From Allolobophora icterica (lineage: Eukaryota > Annelida > Clitellata > Crassiclitellata > Lumbricidae), in the NCBI GenBank assembly GCA_963556255.1, contig OY744609.1:24551634-24615633 (forward strand): 64,000 nucleotides of DNA, in the 5' to 3' direction. The notes under the pieces were generated by a model. The model had not been told where the DNA came from, did not search any database, and saw only the letters and a program-made list of their open reading frames with translations. The position numbers and the translations under genes are program-made. Below, in pieces: positions 39,514 through 60,249 of the stretch (its first letter is position 1; each line of letters starts with the position of its first letter).

Positions 39514-41982
39514 ATGTCATCGCCCCATGGTTCTCGAAATCTGGCATTAGCGAACGGCTTGAATGCATGTGCAGTTGTATCGTTGCTTCTGTTCGGATGC
39601 AGGAAAGCGGCAGAAGCGGATGTTATATACGTTTTAAAAACCCTTTCCTGCTACATATTTTTCGCAAACGTGTTAACAGCATGGACGTTTAAAGGCGGCA
39701 CAAATTCGTTCAAACGTAATTATATGGTGATTATGCTATTTTTTTTTATTGTAATTCAATTGTTTATTGTAGTGTAGAGCTTTTACTTAATTTAATCTGT
39801 TCTGTGGAAAACATTTTTGTAATAAAGCTATGTGGCCCACCGGGAGTTACACAATAGAGTGTCTTTATGTTTCGGAGCCACTGAGCTGTATGCCTATAAA
39901 ATTTGAGATCAGCTCATTCAATTCAATTAAATTCCGGCACAGCATCAAATGCTGTAGTCTGGAGCGCCTCTGAGTAGTAGTTGACTTCAAGAGGCGCTAT
40001 AGAAATATCCGGAATAAATTCACATAGGTTAGTTCATCATCCTGGAATAACTTTTGTTGCAGCTGCACGCATGTTTGTTTTTTACTACAGAACTGTATTT
40101 ACAAACCTAAAATGGACAATTTTAGTGTAGATTGCGTTCACACATCAAACTCTGTATGTTTACCAGATAAGTGGCAGGCAATCATCTAGGACCGTGCTGT
40201 CCAACCCGCGGCCTGCGGGCCGCATGCGGCCCGCGGGCTGATTTTAAATGGCCCGCCTGAGCTGAAGACCAACCGGAAATAAAAAAATTGCAAGCACAAT
40301 TCAAGGCCAAATATCTCACTAAAAACGTGATTAAACGTTTATTGATATACTTTTTGGCGCTGAACTATTATAAAGCATGCCATACATGCCATTATTCACT
40401 GATTATTGCATAATTATTGCCATAATAAATTTTAATACAGTTTAAAATTTTCAATAAATTTTAGTCGTTGCTTTTGAGTTTACTGGTGCGGCCCTCGGCT
40501 TCAAGAATAATTGCTTCGGTGGCCCGCGAGGTCAAAAAGGTTGGACAGCACTGATCTAGGATATCACACCAATCAGGATTTTGTAATGTGTTGCATTGTG
40601 TTTTAGGTATCTCAGGTGTTTAAGAGAGGCCTCAGTCTGCTTGTGTCTGTGCTTTGCTTTCATCTCATCCTAATACTGTTTGGTGCACCTGTTGTGGAGT
40701 AAGTACTTCCCTCCATTCAATAATAGAATAATAATATTAGTACTTTAGTATCATTAAATAATGCTTGCAGGCACATTTTTCTATGAAGTGTAGTGAAGAA
40801 ATGCATGTCTTTCTGACATAGAATGTTATTAATCTTACCTTGCAGAAATGATTTTTACTTTGAATTTTATGATAATTCTTCCTTAACATGAATTTTACTG
40901 GTATTTTAGCCATAAGTCTGGCAATATCATTCTTGATATATTTTGCTCAATATTTATGCCTAAATTTTTTTATTTTATTTTAGATCTTCTACTGAAACCT
41001 TTTATTTCGCTGTTCTTCTTGCACTCAGTTCTGTGTTTCCATGTTTATTAATGGTTGGACCAACTCTTGAAAGCTGGATTAGCAAGAGGTAAGTCTACGT
41101 CTTTGGCTAAATGGCCTATTCTTTCAAATGTTGTACTAGTTGATGACTAAGCTACTGTTACTACAGCAAAGCTCAATAAAGGCAATGTTGCAGAGCCTGC
41201 ATGCATGTAATGACACAGTGTGCAGCTCGAACAACTGGTAATTTGCGCTCTAAAATTGCATACTTACTCACTTTCATCTGTCAAGAGTTTTGTTAGATTT
41301 TTAATAACAGAAGTTTAGCAGTATATCAGACAGTACTTATTTTTTAATTTAAGCTGTTCATTACATCAGTTTCTAGTCCAGGCAACGTTGTAATTGCAAA
41401 GTTAAACACTAGTATGTTACTAAGCACTTGTCCAAGCTTCTTGGGTTCTCTTGTACTGTCATTTATATGATGGATGCATCCATTTATCGTGATGTCACAT
41501 TGGTGGTCTAGGCCACAAGAGAAGAGTTGGTCACCATACGCACTAGGGAATGCAAACCCGACGGTTTTTTACAAACCCGGGTTTCCGGTTTTGGCGCCAG
41601 TAAAAACCCGGGTACCCGGGTTTTTACCGGGTTTACCAAACTTTACATGATAAGTATTATTGAACTATGTTTTGCTATAAGAACAACGTCGTTGTATGCA
41701 GCTACAAAGTCCAAAGTTCTGCAGATGACAAGGGTCATCTACGTCCTTGTGTTTGAGCAGGTTTATCTTATGCTTGGGCGGGAGATGAATATGCATACAT
41801 CGTGTTGAACCGCCGACAATTTTCAGTTTCGATTTACATAACTGGCACTGAGCCGTCTGTTCCACAGAATCGCGAACGATAAAGTGTTCCCAAACACCGC
41901 GCTTTAAATTTGCTGATTTAAGCATTGCTTTTTAAGTCACTAAATTTATATAAGCACAGTTTACCGCTACCATGCGAACTGG

Positions 41983-42022
<40 letters not shown>

Positions 42023-45000
42023 GACGATTTATATAGCATCGTAGCTCAGCCGAGGCCGAAGAAAAGGGCGCTGTAGATGGCGACGCCGGAGGGTGGTGCA
42101 CCATAGAAACTCGGACTTCGTTGGATTTAGTTTGAGACGGTTAGACGCCATCCACACTGAAATGTGTTCAGACAGGTAATGTCACGAGTCAACAAACTCA
42201 ACATTCGGCCTTGTCACTGGTTGTGTGAAATGTGAAGCCTCACTCATATAACGTCACGAATAAACAATTGGAACGAGCCGATAAATAAGTAAGTAGAAAT
42301 AGTATTGCGTAATACCAAGTGCAGTAGGCCTACTAACGCTATATTTCCATTACTCTGCATTTGTAAGTTTCACGGCGTGAACGACGATGAAAGTGACGCT
42401 TTTCAATCACGCCAAACCCTGGTTTCAACCGCGGTTTACGATGACGTAGACAGGCTTGGCAGATGTCCGTCCCTAAATTTGGCTGTGGGGGCTGTGGGGT
42501 CTCCATACTTGCGTTCGATGCAGAGGACAAGACTGCACGTGCGGGTCAACCTGTCACAAAGGGTACATTACTTCCGTCCAGTCTCAAGAGCGGAAGCTGT
42601 CTTCGTCTAGGGTGGAAGAGTGGAAGCTGTTGTGGCTTATGTGGTGCTCAAAGTTTGTATTACGCTCAAACATAATTGTTTCACCTGCAGGCCTCCTTTG
42701 TTGTTGTTAATCTTTCGAGTTTCGCTGCATTTGTAGTATATTAATGATAGTGATATGCATCCGAAATAGGCTACATTTATATTGTTAGGCTACATTTTAA
42801 TATAATAAAATAGTAATGAAAATTTAATGTCATTGTTCAAACCCGGGTTTCAATCACGGTTAAACCCGGGTTTTCGGGTTCCGAAAAATCCCGGGTAACC
42901 CGTGTACCCGGGTAGGCAAAACCCGGGTTTGCATTCCCTAATACGCACTGTTCGACCTCTACGACAGCACTCTGCTCCATCATTAATGATCTTCTTCCTC
43001 TGCACTCTGCCTGCTTGCATATTAGTCTGACCACACCCTGGTTTGACTCAGAGAGCAGAGCTACATGCAAGGTGGTTAGACATGCTCTGCAGATGGACCG
43101 GCCGTACAGATTATAATGTGACCTGTCGCCCATCTGCTATATTTCGAGAACTCTGGAGACGATTGATGGCATTCAAACCTGGCTGTCCTCCAATCGGCTT
43201 CAGCTAAACCCTGCAGAAACACAGTTCCTTTGGTTTGGATCTCGATGCAGACTATCAGATATTGACAAGACTGTGTTTCTGAAATCATTCCTGAACTGGG
43301 CTCCACTGCTTGTGGAGCCCAGTTCAGTGTGTAATATATAACTGAACATTTCAGTTTAAGAAAATAGTCTTTATATCCAATAATTTAAGTTACCTAGTAA
43401 TATAAACTTATTGGTGGACATACCCAATAATTTAAGTTACCTAGTAATATATACTTATTGGTAGACATACCCAATAATTTAAGTTACCTGGTAATGTATA
43501 CTTTTTGGTGGACACTGGATATATTCGCAATAGTTTTATATAAAATATATACCTGTAGATATCCATAGATTTAAACAGCACCAGTACATGTTTTTACAAA
43601 CAGCACCAGTACATGTTTTTACAGATGGGGAAGCTGACCAGTGTAATGTTTAAAATATTGTTGCTCATTTACTCATTATTTGAGCAACAATCTGAACTCT
43701 TTCTTGGAATTCTTGGTGATAGAGGTGTGGTTTGGCTTTATGTCTCCTTGGGAAATTTCATGATGTTCATTCAGTCATTCAAACAAGTAATGCATATGCC
43801 TCTCGAGTATAATAGTTCATTGTTAACTTACAAAGTATTGAGATAAAGAGAACTTATTCGACTATGTACACTCAGACTGTTGACTTAAATTCTAGACCTG
43901 GAGCCCTAACATCTCTTTCGGCCATCTTGGTCAGTTGTCATTCCTGTCCTTTCAGGAGGTCAGATTCCTCTACCGTTATTAATGACGTCCCTTGACTCGA
44001 TCCTGACACCTTCTGAAAGTGAATCCCGACTCCAGATATTGCCCCCTTTTTATTTCCTTCCTGTTCCTGCCCAGTCTTCGCCCTGTTTTGCCTATTCTGT
44101 CCTTATTCAGTAATATCTTTCTTTCCTGCCAGTCTGTGCAATCTGTTTCTTTTTTTGGTAATTTCTCTTCTGTTCTCTGCTACCGTTAGGCGCATGCCTG
44201 GGATCCACAGCTGCTGTGCTGTCGCCTGACTAGTTGACTACCCAGCTATAGTTGTATGGAACAGCTATGTTGGTGATTCATGTACCAGCTATGGATTTGT
44301 TCATCTTTAGTCCAGTCCACATATTTATATTCATTTAAGTTAGGCATATTAGACAATACAATTCTCTGCCTGTTTTTCGTATATATGTTGCCCTTTGCAT
44401 GTTCCATTATTACTAGGGCTGTACCAAACATTCGCTTCGTATTCGCTTCAGGGCCGAATAGTGGGCCAAATAGCTATTCGGTATTCGGCCAAATAGTAGC
44501 GGTCGGACCGAATACGAATAGTGGTCACGTGACATCTGTTTCTGCATATGCGGCTGCTAGAGCGAGTGGACTGAAGTAACTCTCTCATTAACATAACATA
44601 TGCTGTGGTTGCAGTCAGGCGCTGCCTACTGCCTGAACAGTGGTATCACAGTGTCAGTAGTCTCATTCTTTTTGTAGGCTACAGTGAGTAGGTATAAACG
44701 TGAGTAGGTATACCGACAACATTCAAAAATTACGTTAACGTTCGTTAATGTATTTTTAAATGTTGTTGGTATACCTTTTTTATACACTATTCGTATTCGT
44801 ATTCGGCCGAATAGTTGGTCCAATTATTCGTATTCGGCCGAATATTGATAACCACCTATTCGGTACAGCCCTAATTATTACTGAACTATTCTAATGCTTC
44901 TAGTGTTCATATAATGTTCTGTTATCTACATGTATATACATTTTCATATTACAGGACTTTGCCTCTTCCATTAGAACCACCATTTGGTTTGAATATATTG

Positions 45001-47233
45001 GTGCTATCGTTAGGTGGCGCTCCGGCGTGTAAACACCGACTGATCTCGGCTGTTGGTTTTCACTGTACTCTTCAGCCGGGGTTGGGTCGGGAGTGCTTCT
45101 GAGTAGATAGCCTTGAAGAGGCGCTATATAAATTCTCCATATGAATGAATGAATGAATGCTTGATTTTCCTTTACATTTTCTTGTCCTTTCAGTTGTGCC
45201 ATTTTCAACGTAAGCTGCTAATTATTTCATTTTGTCATAAGTTTAAATGTTTTTACTGATTTAAGATGATTGCTTTGAAAAAGGTTTTCTGTGTTCTTAT
45301 CAGTTTGCAGGATGGGCCAGAAAAATATGTACTGATGACTAGTGTATCATCTATTGTTGGAGCTTGGTTGGGTGCATTCGTCATTCCTCTTGACTGGGAC
45401 AGGTGGTGGCAGGTAAAACACATGCAACTAGATGGCATTCGATAATGTTTTTGTTAGTTCTATTTAGTGCATTTGTTTAATGATTGTTTAATGTTTAATG
45501 ACAAGGCCAATGAACGCTGGTACAGCTATATGGGTTATCTGCCAAGATTACTTGGGAGACACGTAATCAAGCTTAAACAATCAATTAATTTTATTATCAC
45601 TGATATTTGATTTTTTTCTTTCCATACTTGTGGTTGAGGATGTTAGTAAGTAATTTAGTAAGTATATTCTTTATTACTACCAACTGCTTATACCGCACTT
45701 TGGTTTATATATAGTTTATACAATATAAGGCATTCTTGTCAAAAATGTTTTCCTCATTAGATTGTCCACCCTAGGCATTAATTACTCAGTCGTGCAGTCT
45801 CGGCCTCATTGTTCCTGCTGCTTCTTATGGTGGGTGATTGTGAAAGTAATCCTGGATATATGTCAGGCTCCAGAAACCGAGCTTCAGCTTACTGAACATT
45901 TGTGCACTCCAGAATAAATCTGCATCTCTTCAAATATTTCTTTTTAAGCATTCCATTGACCATGGCATTGGGTTTTCAGGACACATCAGTTTCTCTTTAA
46001 GACATCATTTCCATCTTATTGCTCTTATGGGTGTTGGCTGCTACCATTTAATAATAATACATTGTCACTTATTCTGATCTCACTCCGCCAACTGTCTTTG
46101 TCCTACTTGAGCCTCGTTATTATGATAAATGTGGAGTCTTGCTCCCACTGCATAGGTTTGCTTTACTTATGATCAGTGCTTTTTTCTAGAAAAAATGGTT
46201 CCGGAACTGAACAATTATGGAAGAACTAAAATCCAGAGAAAAAGGGGATTAAGGGGTTGGGAGGGGTCTCAATAAACACTGAAAACAATTCACAATACTG
46301 AAATTAAATTAAAATAACTAAATTATTGTTTTTATTATTAAAATAAAAAAGAAATTTTTTAGTAGCTGAAAAAAGGTGCCGGAACGCCGATCCGGGTCGT
46401 TCCGTCTGAAGAAAAGCACTGCTTATGATAATGAGATAGAGACACAGCAATGATTCCAATATGTGTGGTATGGTAGCCAATTGGTACTCAGCTGTAACAC
46501 AGAGGTTCAAGCCTCTCCTGAGATGGTTACTGTGTAGGGAACTTGAGCAAGTCCTTAAGTCGGAATTTCTCAGTGCCGTTGATTGATGCTTATTCATCAG
46601 ACAGTGGCAGTTTTAATTCTTGGTGTAAGGCAACAGGTACGGTGATACATGCTTTTAACTGTATATTATATTGTATATGGGCATTTATAAAGTACCTTTC
46701 GTGGTATAGACCATTCAGAGGCAAATGTTATTTCACTGACATAAGTATAACTGTATGTAGTTTGGAGCAATAAATTTTAGTATAAGAAATGGATTTATTA
46801 TGCCAACCTAATTATAGCATCACAGTTTGAGTGATTTTTTAACCAGCCAGACCAAGAAAAGATTGTTAAAAGTTCATTTGTTTGTTAAAATAGTCAAATT
46901 GTAGTGGAACATAATTGAAATATAGTAGCTGGAATGTCAACTGTCATGGGGTTTGGTAATTCTAAACCTCTTGGAGTCTCTCATAATATCATCACCATTT
47001 GGTTAACATAATTATAACCAGCATTTTTCATCTTCTGTTGTAGGCAGTGATGACTGTTGTTTGTGTCTGAGTGACTGGATTTTATTGAATAGTTGTGTCT
47101 CAAAATGTTCTGTTTGCAGGTGTGGCCTGTCAGCTGTATCTGGGGCAATCAAATTGGTTACTGCATTGGGCTGCTAATTACGAGCAAGTGTATGCTACTG
47201 AATAGAAATAAGAAAGCACAAAAAGGAGTTTGA
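39514..47233 (+). CDS. PIGF: PIGF, GPI-anchor biosynthesis class F membrane protein (5 exons)
   Basis: Polytopic ER membrane protein that partners PIGO and PIGG and is required to add phosphoethanolamine to the GPI-anchor precursor. Exons: 39514-39726, 40607-40698, 40984-41088, 45304-45412, 47120-47233, total 633 nt, 210 residues (human about 219). Hydrophobic membrane segments recur throughout. The most diagnostic part is the C-terminal half: SIVGAWLGAFVIPLDWDRWW at the end of exon 4 and QVWPVSCIWGNQIGY across the exon 4/5 junction; the FGAP motif of exon 2 also matches. The tail is basic (LLNRNKKAQKGV). The first ATG of the open frame is at 39514. The exon 1 donor (ATG/GTGATT) is weaker than the others but is the only one that joins exon 2 in frame; an undetected microexon is an alternative. 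The gene lies head-to-head with the HRC-like gene. Intron 3 is swollen by two complete hAT elements and LINE relics. Confidence 0.93.
39936..40020 (+). repeat. SINE family A 3' tail, solo
   Basis: ATCAAATGCTGTAGTCTGGA ... AGGCGCTATAGAAATATCC matches the last ~85 bp of the SINE at 11100-11335, without the tRNA head: a 5'-truncated copy in PIGF intron 1. Confidence 0.75.
40192..40553. mobile_element. hAT-type MITE, CAGTGCTGTCCAACC family (copy 2)
   Basis: Ends CCGTGCTGTCCAACC and GGTTGGACAGCACTG, perfect 8-bp flanks ATCTAGGA (40184-40191 and 40554-40561). GC-rich near the ends (CGGCCTGCGGGCCGCATGCG). Located in PIGF intron 1, about 50 bp before exon 2. Confidence 0.95.
41544..42940 (-). mobile_element. 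hAT element retaining a BED zinc-finger exon
   Basis: Inverted ends TAGGGAATGCAAACCCG and CGGGTTTGCATTCCCTA, with perfect 8-bp flanks ATACGCAC (41536-41543 and 42941-42948). Long stretches of AAACCCGGGTTT-type sequence fill both arms. On the minus strand, 41925-41665 encodes KRGVWEHFIV, CQLCKSKL and GGSTRCMHIHL, the spacing of a BED zinc finger found at the N-terminus of hAT transposases. The catalytic part is absent. A GC-rich block upstream on that strand (42339-42620) may be the old promoter/first exon. An (AAT)n run lies at 41983-42020. Confidence 0.9.
42950..43320 (+). mobile_element. LINE reverse-transcriptase relic
   Basis: Plus strand IQTWLSSNRLQLNPAETQFL and FGSRCRLSDIDK match the segment after the RT YADD core in CR1/L2 elements. 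Immediately follows the hAT element in PIGF intron 3. Confidence 0.75.
43378..43515. repeat. 47-bp tandem repeat, three copies
   Basis: Units starting TAATTTAAGTTACCTAGTAA occur at about 43381, 43428 and 43475 with ACTTATTGGTGGACATACCC between. A second, ~24-bp direct repeat (ACAGCACCAGTACATG) follows at 43576-43622. Confidence 0.85.
43623..44405. other. PIGF intron 3, nothing recognised
   Basis: AT-rich intronic sequence without identifiable repeats or coding motifs. Confidence 0.45.
44414..44873. mobile_element. hAT-type element, TAGGGCTGTACC family
   Basis: Inverted ends TAGGGCTGTACC and GGTACAGCCCTA are flanked by perfect 8-bp repeats ATTATTAC (44406-44413 and 44874-44881). Arms rich in ATTCGTATTCGGCCGAATA. 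No transposase. Confidence 0.95.
45005..45160 (+). repeat. SINE-like 3' portion with GAAT tail
   Basis: GGAGTGCTTCTGAGTAGATA and GAAGAGGCGCTATATAAATT resemble the tail of SINE family A; ends in (GAAT)n. The head is not clearly tRNA-like. Confidence 0.55.
45775..46165 (+). mobile_element. LINE ORF2 N-terminal relic with 2A-like motif
   Basis: Plus strand: LFLLLLMVGDCESNPGY followed by broken frames including SDLTPPTVFVLLEPRYYDKC. This resembles the start of CR1/L2 ORFs, where a hydrophobic run and a D-x-E-x-N-P-G-P (2A-like) motif precede the endonuclease domain. Here the terminal Pro is Tyr. Located in PIGF intron 4. Confidence 0.65.
46174..46421. mobile_element. hAT-type MITE, CAGTGCTTTTTTC family (copy 1)
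   Basis: Inverted ends CAGTGCTTTTTTC and GAAGAAAAGCACTG, perfect 8-bp flanks CTTATGAT (46166-46173 and 46422-46429). Interior GGTTCCGGAACTGAACAATT ... GGTGCCGGAACGCC. Same family as 56834-57109, in opposite orientation. Confidence 0.95.
46462..46690 (+). repeat. tRNA-derived SINE, family B
   Basis: Head GGTAGCCAATTGGTACTCAG, B-box-like AGAGGTTCAAGCCTCTCC, and body AACTTGAGCAAGTCCTTAAG with a TATATTATATTGTATATGG tail, as in the other family B copies. Confidence 0.75.
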
Positions 47234-47520
47234 TAGAGAATCTTTTGTACATTTAGTTCGTTTTCGGAGATACTTGTATGTGATGTTGGCAGAAACACTG
47301 GTATCTTGAGCTCAATATGTGGGTGGCATGAACTGTTGCATGATAAGACGAGTCTATGTAGTTAGTACGTACGTCTATGCCATTTTTTGTGGTGATATTC
47401 AAGACAGAACTCTATACGCTTAATTAGGATGGATTAAAGAACAGAAGTGATTCAATGAAAGTTGGGTCATCCATAGTACTCAGATTGGCACTTGTTATTT
47501 AGTGTTTAGTTAATAAATGT
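47234..47520 (+). promoter_or_regulatory. PIGF 3' UTR with poly(A) signal
   Basis: Follows the PIGF stop codon; AATAAA at 47512-47517 is the likely polyadenylation signal. Confidence 0.6.
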
Positions 47521-47733
47521 TAAATCAGTCCAGAAAGGAGATTATACTAATGTCCATATCTGGCAATGAAACTGTTCTACAAAAGCTACATTAAAGCGTT
47601 GGGTTATTGTTGGGAGGCACTGGTAGAAATACATGCTCCTTGTTTCCCTAGATTGATTAGACATGTGAGAGTATGCCCAAGATCTGTAAGAGATGCCAGG
47701 ACAGTGCTGTTGATTGAGCCGAACGTGGAATAA

Positions 47734-48384
47734 GGGGCCATCCATATATTACGTACGCAAAAATCCGAGAGGATTGGCCCCTCCTGTTCGCAAGCGTACT
47801 TTTTTCCACCCCCCCCCCAACTGCATACGTACGCTTGACGCACACTCCCACCCCCCAAGACCAGCTGCAGAATGTGTCGGTTTCAGCGGCTGTCTGCACT
47901 TTAGGCCAGATTGAAGGATGAGTAATCCATGGACTCGCTGCTCAGCTGTGTGATAGTTTAATAATAGCGTTCAGAGGTAAGGACGTAAGATCTTATAAGT
48001 GACACCTCTCCCACAGTCCTATTTCCTCTGACAGTACCTGATGGCTGAAAGACTGAACTCTGGCTCACTTGAAGGCCAATCAATTTGAGGGCAAATGTAG
48101 AGAAATTATAGGTTCCCCCCGCTTCCGTTCGCAAGCGTACGCAAACACATGCATTTGTGTTACTCCCCCCTCCAGTGCTCGAAATGGAAAATTTTACGAA
48201 ACGGAATGCTAGTCAAAGATATGGGAGCATTCACGTTAATTTCATAGTATTTTCCACAATAATTCATTTGACGAACCGGAACGGAATGCTAATTCATTTG
48301 ACGAACCGGAACGGCGTTCCGGTGCGTTCCGGTCCATTTCGAGCACTGCCCCCCTCCATACGTACGTAATATATGGATGGCCAC
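47734..48384. mobile_element. PIF/Harbinger-like MITE, copy E, hosting an hAT MITE
   Basis: Ends GGGGCCATCCATATATTACG and CGTAATATATGGATGGCCAC flanked by TAA (47731-47733 and 48385-48387). The internal core (GACACCTCTCCCACAGTCCT, CACTTGAAGGCCAATCAATT) matches copy D, a different subfamily from A, B and C. The hAT MITE 48173-48348 lies within it. Confidence 0.9.
48173..48348. mobile_element. hAT-type MITE, CAGTGCTCGAAAT family (copy 2)
   Basis: Ends CAGTGCTCGAAAT and ATTTCGAGCACTG with perfect 8-bp flanks CCCCCCTC (48165-48172 and 48349-48356), the target being the C-rich arm of the host MITE. Opposite orientation to 27462-27639; a short internal segment (GCTAATTCATTTGACGAACC) is duplicated. 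Confidence 0.95.
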
Positions 48385-48966
48385 TAAACAGAGCTATATT
48401 TTAACCACATATTGTGGAGCAGTAACACAGCAAATTCTTTAGCTCCACTGCCCAGCGCATAGGTTATGTGGGACTTGTAGGCAAGTGAGAGGTTGTCAGC
48501 GTTTTACATAGCTCTTGAGTGTAGCCTACAACACCTGTAATAAATGTTGCACATTGCTAGTTCATTTCTTTCAGATTTAAGGGTTAACAAAGTCAGTAAT
48601 TCAGGAAGATTAGAAGTATCTCTCATTACTTCTGTTGAAATTAATTAAAGGTCTTGGCTTCTTTATCCCAAAAATGAATTTACCAGCAACAAAACTGAAT
48701 ATGAACTATGGATACTATAATTCATTTTAGCAACTAATACAACTAAATATTGCAATTCAGTTTCTGAGTTGTTTAAATATTAAAAATTAACTCTGTTGAA
48801 AACAGAAGCATGCTACATTGCAGCCCACTAGGCCCTAAGCTTTGATTATTTAAAACAAACTACACAATTATAAGCATTTGATATGAAAAATCGAATAAAG
48901 AGTGGTTAAAATCTTTTGGAGGATTGCAGACGATGATAGCTTCAGGTCTTGTTCTCGCCGTTGGAA

Positions 48967-59011
<10,045 letters not shown>

Positions 59012-59593
59012 ATTCAGACCTTTGGCCCCGCTTCGTTCTTCAACCCAATTAAACTGACGCAGTTGTTGATCGGCCTATACCTGCACACGCACGTGTACTA
59101 TCCTTGCAGGCTAAATGTCAAACACACGTTCAAACGAGCAACGCTGATGACATATACTGGTCCTCCGGCCTGCCTGCATGCCGAGCTGAGCAAGCCTTTC
59201 AGCAGTTGATCATATGCAGTGTGTTGTTACATAGTCTACATTCACTAGCCTGACCGATATAACTTGGCTTTGTGATATGCTGACGGGTCATCGGAAATGT
59301 GTCGCAAATACCATTGCAGGCTGCTTATCGGCCGGGACAACGGCCAGTGTAGGCCTACAGACCTAGTGATCGATCATTCATTATCTAAGCTTCCACGGCC
59401 GTAGATGCAGCTTAAGTGCGTCGCAATGTAATCCAAGTCCAAAGACCAACAGGTTCAATCTACATGCCATTAAGTTACAATATGTTTGCTCAATGTCTGC
59501 ATTGCATGCTTAATGATTTTTCGCTATACTTTTGATACTTTCAGAACTTTCTGTCAAATATTGTCGTGCAAGACCTATGTATACAGACTATAA

Positions 59594-60101
59594 GGGGCCA
59601 TCCATATATTACGACGCATGGAGAAGGGAGGGTGAGGGTGCGGGGGGGGGGGTAACCGAAATGCATTTGCTTGCGTACGCTTGCGAATGGGGGGGGGTCT
59701 ACTGATAATGTACGTAAGCAAATTGATTGGCCTTCAAGTGAGCTGAGTTCAGTCTTTCCAGCTATCCGGTACTACCACAGGAAGTAGGACTGTGGGAAAG
59801 GTGTCACTTGTTTGCCACCTTACCTCTGAACGCCATTATTAAACTATCACACAACTCAGCAGTGAGTCCATGGATTACTCATCCTTCAATCTGGCCTAAA
59901 GTGCAGACAATCGCTGCCTGGACCTGTGTAACTGACACATTCTGCAGCTGGTTTGGGGGGGGGGTGCGTCACCTGTACGTACGCAGGTGGAAGGGGTGGA
60001 AAAAGTACGCGTGCGAAGATTCATTAGACATGTGAGAGAATGCCCAAGGGGAGGGGTCCAACTTTCCCGGATTTTTGCGTACGTAATATATGGATGGCCC
60101 C
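59594..60101. mobile_element. PIF/Harbinger-like MITE, copy D
   Basis: Left end GGGGCCATCCATATATTACG and right end CGTAATATATGGATGGCCCC, flanked by TAA (59591-59593 and 60102-60104). Core matches copy E in opposite orientation. Confidence 0.92.
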
Positions 60102-60149
60102 TAAGGCTGACAGGAATGGCCTGGCCAGTTAGACTAAATGCTACGTGTC

Positions 60150-60240
<91 letters not shown>
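60150..60240. repeat. (TTA)n microsatellite
   Basis: About 90 bp; adjacent to the 3' side of the minus-strand LINE relic, possibly grown from its tail. Confidence 0.97.
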
Positions 60241-60241
<1 letters not shown>

Positions 60242-60249
60242 AAGACAAA

